Notes: a model not told the origin generated them from the sequence alone. DNA of 9,044 bases from an uncultured Acetatifactor sp. (GCA_934436245.1 CAKSAM010000061.1:1-9044), one strand, 5' to 3'. Numbered from the stretch's first letter, positions 1 through 6,254 are shown. Numbers and translations: made by a program.

Positions 1-344
1 CAGTTCTCGTAGCCCTTCGCCATCTCATAAAAACGCTCCGGTTCATAATCTCCCTCCACGATGTCGATGGGCCATCCTTTTTCTTCTTTATTATAAGCGG
101 CGATCAGGCGCTTCTGCTCCGCCACACGCTTCTGATATTCTTCCGAAAACGAAATATTGGGATTATAATAAAATACCGTGATCAAAAAATAACGGCACAG
201 ATATTCCAGACAATAACTGCTACATGGTGCACAGCAGCTATGCAGAAACAGACGGGGCGGCCGGTAATCCGACGCTGCCGCGCCCTTCTCCTGTAAGGTA
301 TTTAAAATTTTCTCTAATTCTTTCTGATAATTTACCTGGTTCAT
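1..344 (-). CDS. queH: Epoxyqueuosine reductase QueH, N-terminal part (runs off the window)
   Basis: The visible 114 residues match the start of QueH (DUF208), the cytoplasmic iron-sulfur enzyme that reduces epoxyqueuosine to queuosine at the wobble base of GUN-anticodon tRNAs. It is an alternative to the unrelated QueG. The diagnostic string HSCCAPCSSY carries C37, C38 and C41; the vicinal cysteines are the family's hallmark. It is followed by VFYYNPNI and EEYQKRVAEQKRL, both typical of QueH. The start is ATG at 344, preceded by a modest AAGAGA site. The C-terminal half, with the remaining cluster ligands, lies outside the window. The start codon is only 19 bp after the stop of the HEPN gene, so transcription is probably now coupled to the restriction operon unless an internal promoter exists. 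G+C is clearly higher than in that operon. Identification is confident; completeness cannot be judged. Confidence 0.9.
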   Translation of the reverse strand, partial: MNQVNYQKELEKILNTLQEKGAAASDYRPPRLFLHSCCAPCSSYCLEYLCRYFLITVFYYNPNISFSEEYQKRVAEQKRLIAAYNKEEKGWPIDIVEGDYEPERFYEMAKGYEN

Positions 345-355
345 AAATAATCTCT

Positions 356-365
356 TTTTTATTTC
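356..365. repeat. Left copy of 10-bp direct repeat at the island edge
   Basis: TTTTTATTTC occurs here and again at 3637-3646, at the two places where base composition changes. This copy overlaps the stop codon of the HEPN gene. It may be microhomology used during insertion. The sequence is low in complexity, so chance is possible. Confidence 0.35.
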
Positions 366-1569
366 ATTCTTCATCAATTGAAAATGCCTTTTCGACCAAG
401 CACGCCGTATGCAATGCCTCACTTACATCTAATGAGATGTTAGGATCTGTCAATGCTTCAACAGCAGTAAAAGGCTTCGCTAATTCTATTCCTATTCTTC
501 TAAAATTCTGTTCTATTATTTCTTGCTGTTTAGGAAATTTAAATGACATAGGGCTTATGATATTCTGCACTGCTTTTAACAACCCCTGTGCCATTGCATC
601 AATATCATATTTTTTAATAATATCAGAAAAATCTTTTGCCAAAACAGCAAAACTTCCAACAATGTCTACTATTGTAGTATCATTAAATTCTTGGTCTTCT
701 ATTTTTTCAATCGTCTGTTCTAACTTTTTATTTATTATATTTAATTGTTTTGTTGTAAAATCATATTCCTCACTAGATATTGTTTTATTATGTGCAACAC
801 AATTTCTTACTCCGTGAATGGAATTTATAATTCTTTCCCAATCATCTTGTTTTCCAAACCGCTCAAAATGACGTTCCCACAAGCTTCTTGGTCTCATTTT
901 ATCTAAGATTCTACAAATATCATTCTTTTCCATTTGTGATAATCTATCCTTAGACAAATGCACCTCTAAAAATTCCTTGTACTCTACTTCTCTTCTTTCA
1001 AAAAGATATTTTTCTAAAGTATACAAATCCATTTGTTCTAATATTTCACTTATCGGAATATTTTTCTCCTTCGAATTCTCGTCAACTATCTTTTTTCTAG
1101 CAATTCCTTTTAATGAATTCATGTCTTCCTTTGATATCGTTTCTTTATCCCACGAAGCTCCAAATGCCTTTGTTAGTACCAGTAATACTAATTGCCTTAT
1201 TTTTCGTTCAAATTTTGAATACTTTGGATACAATCTTTCACAGTATGATTCCGATACTCCATCATACACTCTAATACAGGTAAAATATTTTTGTTTATTT
1301 GATGTCATAATCTCCCTATCTACCATAGATAAGGCCTTTGTATCTTTATCTAACCTTGCAGTAGCTTTTAACTCTAAATGACATCTTGAATTTACCTTTT
1401 TCTTTTCTATTTTATATTGGATTTCCATTTCGTCTTCCGCAATATATATAGACTCTTCAGTCACTTTCGCACTTATATTTTTGAAAATTTCTCTTATTAA
1501 TTCATTTATTATTACATTATCTTCTGTTTGCTTTGTAATAAACAGATATTCCATTTTCACGGTAGCCAC
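364..1569 (-). CDS. HEPN-domain protein (Swt1-like), third gene of the restriction operon
   Basis: This 401-residue protein has no signal peptide or membrane segment. Residues 250-261 read as SIHGVRNCVAHN and contain R255-x4-H260, the Rx4-6H catalytic motif of HEPN ribonucleases, inside a helical region (about 175-290). That region is preceded by LWERHFERFG, a pattern seen in Swt1-like and Apea-like HEPN domains. Residues 118-141 (SKFERKIRQL to FGASWD) resemble the pattern FExxLR...YGxxW common upstream of such domains. The N-terminal 110 residues are rich in beta-strand patterns and unrecognised. The start is taken as GTG 1569 because AAGGGG lies about 10 nt upstream; GTG 1560 and ATG 1554 are alternatives. 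The gene follows the endonuclease by 42 bp in the same very AT-rich style, so it travels with the restriction-modification genes. An RNase or abortive-infection role is inference; the HEPN assignment rests on motif reading only. Confidence 0.72.
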   Translation of the reverse strand: MATVKMEYLFITKQTEDNVIINELIREIFKNISAKVTEESIYIAEDEMEIQYKIEKKKVNSRCHLELKATARLDKDTKALSMVDREIMTSNKQKYFTCIRVYDGVSESYCERLYPKYSKFERKIRQLVLLVLTKAFGASWDKETISKEDMNSLKGIARKKIVDENSKEKNIPISEILEQMDLYTLEKYLFERREVEYKEFLEVHLSKDRLSQMEKNDICRILDKMRPRSLWERHFERFGKQDDWERIINSIHGVRNCVAHNKTISSEEYDFTTKQLNIINKKLEQTIEKIEDQEFNDTTIVDIVGSFAVLAKDFSDIIKKYDIDAMAQGLLKAVQNIISPMSFKFPKQQEIIEQNFRRIGIELAKPFTAVEALTDPNISLDVSEALHTACLVEKAFSIDEE

Positions 1570-1611
1570 TTATTCTTATCCCCTTATTTTCTAACACACT
1601 TAACCCATTAA

Positions 1612-2499
1612 CTACATTTTATTAATATACTCATAAACTGTTTTTTCTAGTCTACCATTTTGCGTCCCCATTTCTTCAAAACGATCTCTAAAGCCATAAT
1701 ATGTCTTAAAACCAAGCATATAGACAGCCATTGCCATTGCTAATGTCTGTGAATCTTCACCCATTTTTTCCGCTAAATCTATAAGTTCAGACAAAACTGT
1801 GTCCTTCGGAACTTTTATTCCCTCACCATTATTCACTACTTCTTGAATGATTTCTGGCAAAACCATACACATTTGATAAAACGCATCCTTTTCCCCAGTC
1901 ACCAACGCATAAAACTGGTCTAAACTCACCCGTCGTATTCTTTTATGGGATACTTTCTCCTTATCTACCGTTGTTTCCCATTTTATATTTTGTGATTTTT
2001 GTGCTATTGCCTCTACCAAAAAACATGCACAATCATCGTCCTTTAATAATTGATTCTGCATTTTAATATAAGTTTTTCCGGCTGAAGCTGAGTTCATGGT
2101 ATTATGCTTATTTTTCATTTCTACATATACTGTATGTACTACATCTCCGTTAGGCATAACAATTCCATCTTTGTTCTGGTAAATTACATCCCAGCCTCCC
2201 TCTTTTCCATTATCAGGAACACGACAATTCTCCACATATTGAAATAATCTTTGATGAAAATAGCCTATATCATTATTGTTTGCCTTATCCCTTTGTCTAA
2301 ATATTTCATTACTTACAATTTCATCCCAAGAAGCACCATACACTGTTTTATCAAAAATTAATTTGATTGGGTCTATTATATTTTTGTTAAATCTTTTGAC
2401 ATTAAAAGATTCCAATTTTTCTCCATATTTTTCAATAGTTGCCCTTACATGGTTTATAAAGTCTTCTTCGGAAACATATTTTAATGTCCACTTGTTCAT
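1612..2499 (-). CDS. Type II restriction endonuclease, Eco47II/Sau96I-like (predicted GGNCC)
   Basis: The 295-residue protein resembles the Eco47II family of type II endonucleases, which cut unmethylated GGNCC. Family-like strings include FNKNIIDPIKLIFD (37-50), FRQRDK (67-72) and IGYFHQ (78-83). The PD-(D/E)xK nuclease centre is visible as GGWDV with D104, then VEMKNKHNT with E127 and K129. KSQNIKW and HKRIRRVSLDQFY follow. Its ATG overlaps the methyltransferase TGA (ATGA, 4 bp), with AAAGGGGGAAG as ribosome binding site, so translation of nuclease after methylase is coupled; this ordering favours prior host protection. As I recall the family, members are near 240 residues, so about 65-70 C-terminal residues (from about 225) look like an extension, possibly helical. 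Specificity is inferred from family resemblance and the paired methylase. No frameshift or missing catalytic residue is seen. Confidence 0.85.
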   Translation of the reverse strand: MNKWTLKYVSEEDFINHVRATIEKYGEKLESFNVKRFNKNIIDPIKLIFDKTVYGASWDEIVSNEIFRQRDKANNNDIGYFHQRLFQYVENCRVPDNGKEGGWDVIYQNKDGIVMPNGDVVHTVYVEMKNKHNTMNSASAGKTYIKMQNQLLKDDDCACFLVEAIAQKSQNIKWETTVDKEKVSHKRIRRVSLDQFYALVTGEKDAFYQMCMVLPEIIQEVVNNGEGIKVPKDTVLSELIDLAEKMGEDSQTLAMAMAVYMLGFKTYYGFRDRFEEMGTQNGRLEKTVYEYINKM

Positions 2500-3506
2500 T
2501 CTTCTTCCCCCTTTAACGCAATATTTATTTTTTTAGCAACTTCATATGCCAAATTCACTGGAACTGCATTTCCAACCTGTTTATATTGTGACATAACACT
2601 TCCGCAAAATTGCCATTCGTCCGGAAAACTTTGACATCTAGCATTTTCTCTTACAGTGAACGGTCTTGCTTCCAACGGATGGCACCGTTCTGTCTGCTTT
2701 TGTGACGGTGATGTAAGCACAGTCAAAGACGGTTCATCCATACTCATTCTTCGTAAAATTCCTGTTCTTCCGCCCTCCATATTCCAGCAGCTCTTCATAT
2801 AGGCTTTTGCAATTTCCGGGTCAATATCTCTCCAATATCCACCAGGCGGTACCATTTCAAATATTTGTCGCTTTGTTTCTCCATAGGGAACACCTATACT
2901 TTCTGGCACATTTTTTAATACATCTCGTAATACAGGTCTATATTCGTGTTTCTCTGGAAAAGAAAATTTGATTTTTTCCACAAGATCATTACGAATTCCA
3001 ATAGTAATAAGTCTCTCCCTTTTTTGAGCCACTCCATAATCCCATGCATTTAAAACATCTTTTTGAATTTCATATCCTGCATTTTGGAAAATTTGAAGTA
3101 TTGTTTTATAAGTTTTCCCACCATCATGTGTTAACAGTCCTCTTACATTTTCAAATAAAAACATTTTGGGCTGTAGTTTTTCAAGAAACACTGCATAATG
3201 ATAAAATAGAGTTCCTCTTGCATCCTCTAGTCCCAAGCGTTTTCCTGCATATGAAAATGATTGACAAGGTGCTCCTCCTGATAACAAATCTAATTCTTTC
3301 TTTTTTATGCCAAACATTTTTTCCAAATCTTGTCCCGATACATTCGCTATATCATCACAAATCACATGCCAATTGGGTCTATTTCTTTTCAATGTTTCAC
3401 ATGCATCCTTATCAACCTCTACAAGACCAATCGTATTAAAACCAGCCTGTTCCACTCCCAGTGCCAACCCACCAGCTCCTGCAAATAACTCAATCGTCGT
3501 ATACAT
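2496..3506 (-). CDS. DNA (cytosine-5-)-methyltransferase of the type II system
   Basis: The protein has 336 residues and all the main motifs of C5-cytosine methyltransferases in the usual order. These are motif I IELFAGAGGLALG (5-17) for S-adenosylmethionine binding, motif IV GGAPCQSFSYAGKR with catalytic C81, motif VI FENVRG (118-123), motif VIII QKRERLITIG (161-170), motif IX RENARCQSFPDEW (286-298) and motif X QVGNAVP (310-316). The target recognition region lies at about 215-285 and ends PSQKQTERCHPLEARPF, like enzymes of the Sau96I/SinI group (GGNCC/GGWCC). The protein starts directly at motif I, so it lacks the N-terminal helix-turn-helix that some methylases use to repress their own gene. 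ATG 3506 has GAGGG upstream. It is the first gene of the operon and protects the host from the downstream nuclease. The family is certain; the exact methylated base is inferred. Confidence 0.95.
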   Translation of the reverse strand: MYTTIELFAGAGGLALGVEQAGFNTIGLVEVDKDACETLKRNRPNWHVICDDIANVSGQDLEKMFGIKKKELDLLSGGAPCQSFSYAGKRLGLEDARGTLFYHYAVFLEKLQPKMFLFENVRGLLTHDGGKTYKTILQIFQNAGYEIQKDVLNAWDYGVAQKRERLITIGIRNDLVEKIKFSFPEKHEYRPVLRDVLKNVPESIGVPYGETKRQIFEMVPPGGYWRDIDPEIAKAYMKSCWNMEGGRTGILRRMSMDEPSLTVLTSPSQKQTERCHPLEARPFTVRENARCQSFPDEWQFCGSVMSQYKQVGNAVPVNLAYEVAKKINIALKGEEE

Positions 3507-3532
3507 ATTTCCCTCTTTAGCTTTTTCTTTTT

Positions 3533-3561
3533 ATTATAATTGATAAAAAGTCCTATATACA
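3533..3561 (-). promoter_or_regulatory. Predicted promoter of the restriction operon
   Basis: On the minus strand a consensus -10 TATAAT occupies 3533-3538, 27 bp before the methyltransferase start. Seventeen bases further upstream is a poor -35 (TGTATA, 3556-3561; 3 of 6 matches), which lies inside the dyad at 3549-3566. A perfect -10 with a weak -35 covered by an operator-like palindrome suggests regulated expression. Confidence 0.5.
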
Positions 3562-3566
3562 GTACT
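3549..3566. promoter_or_regulatory. Imperfect palindrome over the -35/spacer of the restriction promoter (candidate operator)
   Basis: AGTCCTATATACAGTACT matches its reverse complement at 14 of 18 positions, with half-site AGTnCTnTA and centre TATA. It covers the predicted -35 and part of the spacer, where a bound protein would block RNA polymerase. The layout recalls C-boxes of restriction-modification systems, but no C-protein gene is visible and the methylase lacks an HTH extension, so the binding factor is unknown. Confidence 0.4.
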
Positions 3567-3567
3567 C

Positions 3568-3592
3568 AATATTTGTCTTTTCATCAAATATT
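3568..3592. repeat. AT-rich inverted repeat upstream of the restriction promoter
   Basis: AATATTTG (3568-3575) and CAAATATT (3585-3592) are perfect 8-bp arms around a 9-nt loop. They are followed on the plus strand by a T-run. No plus-strand gene needs a terminator here and on the minus strand the T-run is missing, so it is more likely a protein site or a simple AT-rich dyad. Confidence 0.35.
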
Positions 3593-3603
3593 TTTTAATT
3601 ATT

Positions 3604-3624
3604 ATATCAAATACCGCTTGATAT
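3604..3624. repeat. Inverted repeat after the MATE gene
   Basis: ATATCAA (3604-3610) and TTGATAT (3618-3624) form a 7-bp hairpin with a 7-nt loop, 25 bp past the MATE stop. There is no U-run on the minus strand, so it is not a canonical terminator; weak termination or a regulatory site are both possible. ATCAAATA at 3606-3613 repeats at 3583-3590. No clear terminator separates the MATE gene from the restriction operon. Confidence 0.3.
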
Positions 3625-3636
3625 TTCCATTTTGAA

Positions 3637-3646
3637 TTTTTATTTC
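3637..3646. repeat. Right copy of 10-bp direct repeat at the island edge
   Basis: TTTTTATTTC lies 2 bp beyond the MATE stop codon and matches 356-365. If the two copies flank an insertion, the ancestral MATE-queH junction would contain a single copy, with queH about 25 bp after the MATE stop. Confidence 0.35.
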
Positions 3647-3648
3647 CG

Positions 3649-4980
3649 CTACGCCAGACTGATCATCCACTTCTTTTTCCGGAAAATAATAAGTGAGATC
3701 ACAAGCCGCAGGATCTCCTCCGAAGTGAGCAGCGCATACACTCCAACGATGCCCCACTGTAACAGGTAAGCGCCTGCGAAACACAGTGGGATCCCCATCC
3801 CCCAGGTTCCCACAATGTCGATCAGCATCACGTTCTTCGTATCTCCGCCACTTTTGAGGATTCCGCCGCCCAGTATCATGTTCTCGATCTTCACCGGTGC
3901 ATAAAGTGCGAAGACGAACAAAAGAGACTGTCCCAGTTCCTGTACTGTCGTATCCACCCGGTAGAAGCTTACATAGCTTCCGGAGAAAAGCATCAGAACA
4001 CCGGATATCACCACTGCTCCCAGGAGACCTGCTTTCATTATTTTTCCGGACTCTTCATAAGCGGCATCGTATTCTTTTTTCCCCAGCCTTTTACCGATCA
4101 GGACACCGGCTGCTGCGGACAGACCGCTGAGGGCTCCCACCATCAGCCCCTGCACCGGGCAGGTCAGGGTATAGGCGGCAAGATTCTGTGTCCCCAGATG
4201 CCCATACACTGCCGACTCCACGTTCTGCCCCAGACTCCACAGGAATTCACTGATCAGGATAGGGCAGATCATGAGCAGATATTCTTTTTTATTCAGTTTA
4301 TCAAAATGCAGGGACAACTGCATCCGGTCTGCATCCTTGTGCAGGCATCCGATGAAGCAGGCCGCAAGGATCAACAGATTCAGCAGCTGTGATGTCAGCG
4401 TGGCTATTCCGGCACCTGTGATTCCCAGTGCGGGTGCTCCCATTTTCCCAAAGATCAGAATATAATTTCCCACTGTGTTGACCACTACCGCACATAAAGA
4501 TGCCATCAGCGTTGCTGTGGCGTGCTCCCGGCATCTGAGCCATACCGACAGGATCGTACTGACGCCCATGGGCAGAAAAGTGATTCCGATCAGGCGAAGA
4601 TAGCCACAGCCGGCTCCAAGGATCAGCGTATCCTTCGTGTACAGCCCAAGGATTCCTGCCGGTGCTAAAAACGATGCTGCACAAAACAAAATTGCGATCA
4701 TGCCGCACAGTACCATACTGACCGTAAAGCTGCTCCAGGCTTCTCTCCTGTCCTCCGCTCCCAGAAACTGGGCGATCAGTATTCCCGCCACAGCTCCCAC
4801 TGCGCTGAACAATACAGATACCAGCATGGAATAATTTCCGCAGATTCCCACCGCTGCAATATTCGTCTCACCAAGCTGTCCGATCATCAGCTGATCCACA
4901 ATGGAAAAGGATGACTGCAGCATGCTCTGTAATGTGACGGGAATCGCTATTTTACACATGGATCTCATAAACTGTGACAT
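3649..4980 (-). CDS. MATE-family multidrug/toxin efflux transporter
   Basis: The 443-residue integral membrane protein follows the MATE fold: two six-helix halves, each opening with the family's hallmark pattern. The first half begins IAIPVTLQSMLQSSFSIVDQ then LMIGQLGETNIAAVG. The second begins near residue 235 (ICPILISEFLWSLGQNVE then GHLGTQNLAAY). MATE proteins export cationic compounds, metabolites or toxins in exchange for H+ or Na+; the substrate cannot be read here. The length is normal for the family and the C-terminus ends in a basic cytoplasmic tail (FRKKKW). ATG 4980 has GAGGG 8 nt upstream and lies inside the end of the LacI-family gene (16-bp overlap), so the two are translationally coupled and transcribed from the regulator's promoter. 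Codon use is G+C-rich, in contrast to the restriction island 85 bp downstream of its stop. The family call is very secure. Confidence 0.93.
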   Translation of the reverse strand: MSQFMRSMCKIAIPVTLQSMLQSSFSIVDQLMIGQLGETNIAAVGICGNYSMLVSVLFSAVGAVAGILIAQFLGAEDRREAWSSFTVSMVLCGMIAILFCAASFLAPAGILGLYTKDTLILGAGCGYLRLIGITFLPMGVSTILSVWLRCREHATATLMASLCAVVVNTVGNYILIFGKMGAPALGITGAGIATLTSQLLNLLILAACFIGCLHKDADRMQLSLHFDKLNKKEYLLMICPILISEFLWSLGQNVESAVYGHLGTQNLAAYTLTCPVQGLMVGALSGLSAAAGVLIGKRLGKKEYDAAYEESGKIMKAGLLGAVVISGVLMLFSGSYVSFYRVDTTVQELGQSLLFVFALYAPVKIENMILGGGILKSGGDTKNVMLIDIVGTWGMGIPLCFAGAYLLQWGIVGVYALLTSEEILRLVISLIIFRKKKWMISLA

Positions 4981-5990
4981 GGCATTTCCCTCGTACTTTC
5001 TCTGGCAATCAGCTCCACCGGCAATAGGATCCGGCTCTCACATCCTACATGATCCCGCATGTCTTCGATACAGGCAATGGCTTTCTGTGCCCGCAGTGCC
5101 GCTTCCTGATGGATGGTGGTCAGTGCCGGAACAGACTCTCTGCTGGCAGCATTATCATCAAACCCAATGACCTGGATATCCTCCGGCACCTTCCACCCTT
5201 TTTCCTGCACGAACCGCAGGAAATCCAGTGCATAATAATCCGATACCGCAAATACCGCCGTGATCCCGGATCGCCTTAATGCTTCTTCCTGTTCTTCATA
5301 AAAAGTTCTCCGCTCCTTCGCAAGCATGGGAATCCGCCACCTGGTCACTTCCCCGGGTGCAAATGCCGCCGTAAAACCATCCATGCGCTCTTTGTCCATG
5401 CAGATTTCATTATCCGCAAGACACAGTGCCTTCGTATGTCCCAGCTTTTTATAATACTGCCCTGCCTGATACCCACCATCGTAATGGTCGATCACAAGAT
5501 TCACGATTCCCGGTGTGTCCTCCAGATAGCCGTCGTAGACCACAAACGAGATCCGGGAATGTGCTCGCAATGTCTCATAATCCGCTCCGCAGAACCCCAT
5601 CAGGATCAGTCCCTCCATATTCCACATAGAGGCAAATGCCGGGATCTCCCGGATGTCCGCCGTAGTCTTGACCATGAGAAAATAGCCCTTGCGGTTCATC
5701 TCTCTGGAAAGTGCATTCAGGGAAGCCATGACAAAGCCATCCTCCAACACTCTTCCCTCATATTTTTCTCCGTCATTGACCACTACGCCAATGATCCGTG
5801 AATTGTTCCGTGCCAGCAATATTCCAGCCATATTCGGAATGTAGCCCGTCTCCTCCAGCTTCTGTTCCACACGTTTTATGGTCGCTTCCGACATTTTGTG
5901 GGTCTTGCCATGAAGCACATTAGAGACTGTTGCCGTGCTTAATCCCAGTTCTTCCGCCACATCGGCGATCCGGACCTTATTTTCATCCAT
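4965..5990 (-). CDS. LacI/GalR-family transcriptional regulator
   Basis: The protein has an N-terminal LacI-type helix-turn-helix (VRIADVAEELGLSTATVSNV) and a hinge region ending ETGYIPN. A periplasmic-binding-protein-like effector domain follows (IIGVVVND, LILMGF, GYQAGQYYKKLGH, FAVSDYYALDFLRF, IQVIGFDDN, LTTIHQ). Such proteins repress or activate genes in response to a small molecule, usually a sugar; the ligand is not readable. The start is ATG 5990 (341 residues): AAGGAGG lies 8 nt upstream, whereas GTG 5996 would be only 2 nt from it. The gene overlaps the MATE gene by 16 bp, implying that it controls the transporter and itself. The palindrome at 6063-6078 next to the predicted promoter fits autoregulation. 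LacI-family control of a MATE exporter is less usual than TetR, MarR or MerR control. Confidence 0.93.
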   Translation of the reverse strand: MDENKVRIADVAEELGLSTATVSNVLHGKTHKMSEATIKRVEQKLEETGYIPNMAGILLARNNSRIIGVVVNDGEKYEGRVLEDGFVMASLNALSREMNRKGYFLMVKTTADIREIPAFASMWNMEGLILMGFCGADYETLRAHSRISFVVYDGYLEDTPGIVNLVIDHYDGGYQAGQYYKKLGHTKALCLADNEICMDKERMDGFTAAFAPGEVTRWRIPMLAKERRTFYEEQEEALRRSGITAVFAVSDYYALDFLRFVQEKGWKVPEDIQVIGFDDNAASRESVPALTTIHQEAALRAQKAIACIEDMRDHVGCESRILLPVELIARESTREMPCHSL

Positions 5991-6032
5991 TCTCACTTCC
6001 TCCTTTTATTTTCCCCTTTTACCTCTACTGCT

Positions 6033-6061
6033 ATGGTATTACAAAAGTCCGTAAGAATCAA
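6033..6061 (-). promoter_or_regulatory. Predicted promoter of the LacI-MATE operon
   Basis: On the minus strand TTGATT (6056-6061, 4 of 6) and TACCAT (6033-6038, 4 of 6) are separated by exactly 17 bp. They lie about 45 bp before the regulator's start. Sequence match only. Confidence 0.5.
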
Positions 6062-6062
6062 A

Positions 6063-6078
6063 GGTTAAGCGCATAACC
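6063..6078. promoter_or_regulatory. LacI-type operator (candidate autoregulatory site)
   Basis: GGTTAAGCGCATAACC is a 16-bp palindrome, perfect except for one symmetrical position pair. The CG dyad centre is characteristic of LacI-family operators. It abuts the upstream edge of the -35 at 6056-6061. No second copy was seen in this window, so the local target appears to be its own operon, including the MATE gene. Confidence 0.65.
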
Positions 6079-6105
6079 ACAGCCAAATTTATGTTAGATT
6101 TTTTA

Positions 6106-6113
6106 GTGATTTT
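6106..6113. repeat. Left target-site duplication of the MITE
   Basis: GTGATTTT directly abuts the left terminal repeat at 6114 and recurs exactly at 6267-6274, directly after the right terminal repeat. An exact 8-bp duplication at both outer edges is the signature of transposition. Confidence 0.8.
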
Positions 6114-6133
6114 GTAACTATTCAGAGCCATGC

Positions 6134-6190
6134 AAATCATGTCAAATGTACGTCAAATGCTTGCATTCGTAAGAACATTTGACATGATTT
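6134..6190. repeat. Internal hairpin 1 of the MITE
   Basis: AAATCATGTCAAATGT (6134-6149) and ACATTTGACATGATTT (6175-6190) are perfect 16-bp inverted arms around a 25-nt loop. GTCAAATG is also directly repeated at 6141-6148 and 6152-6159. A perfect arm of this length is well beyond chance. Confidence 0.85.
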
Positions 6191-6202
6191 ATATGGCGAA
6201 GT

Positions 6203-6254
6203 AACCACATGAGCAAAAAGTAAGCTCTGAAAGAGCGGTTTTGCGAATGTGGTT
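6203..6254. repeat. Internal hairpin 2 of the MITE, with three nested stems
   Basis: Three nested perfect stems share one axis. The outer is AACCACAT (6203-6210) with ATGTGGTT (6247-6254). The middle is GCAAAA (6213-6218) with TTTTGC (6239-6244). The inner is GCTCT (6224-6228) with AGAGC (6232-6236), closed by a GAA loop. Outer and middle are joined by GA opposite GA, which in RNA would be tandem G-A pairs. The outer stem overlaps the right terminal repeat. Confidence 0.85.

Larger units (their letters stand above)
366..3636. other. AT-rich restriction-modification/HEPN genomic island
   Basis: By eye the segment is about one third G+C with A/T-ending codons, while queH on one side and the MATE gene on the other are near half G+C. 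It carries three co-directional genes and its own promoter region, with no transposase or integrase. The change in composition is abrupt at about 366 and about 3640. This supports horizontal acquisition of the operon as a unit. No GGNCC site, the predicted target, occurs in 361-3600; about two would be expected by chance at this composition, so this carries little weight. Confidence 0.7.

Noticed and set aside
437..1381. Plus-strand open frames opposite the HEPN gene
   Set aside because: They are antisense shadows of an AT-rich gene, without ribosome binding sites or recognisable content.
364..3506. Absence of GGNCC in the restriction island as evidence of site avoidance
   Set aside because: I found none in 361-3600, but at about one third G+C only about two are expected, so zero is unremarkable. 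Sites do occur in the flanks, for example at 69-73 and 7559-7563.
3568..3592. Rho-independent terminator on the plus strand
   Set aside because: The stem is followed by a T-run, but no plus-strand gene lies upstream for over 3 kb and the stem is entirely AT apart from one G-C pair. Kept only as an inverted repeat.
3602..3784. Small minus-strand open frame across the MATE 3' end
   Set aside because: It overlaps the MATE gene in another frame and has no ribosome binding site or family resemblance.
4301..4708. Minus-strand 135-codon frame inside the MATE gene
   Set aside because: It is an alternate frame of a clearly conserved membrane protein gene; its composition reflects frame-shifted MATE codons.
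5994..5996. GTG start for the LacI-family gene
   Set aside because: It is only 2 nt from AAGGAGG, too close for initiation; ATG 5990 has ideal spacing.
6141..6159. CRISPR-like direct repeat GTCAAATG
   Set aside because: There are only two 8-bp copies 11 bp apart, inside a hairpin arm of the MITE. There is no spacer array.
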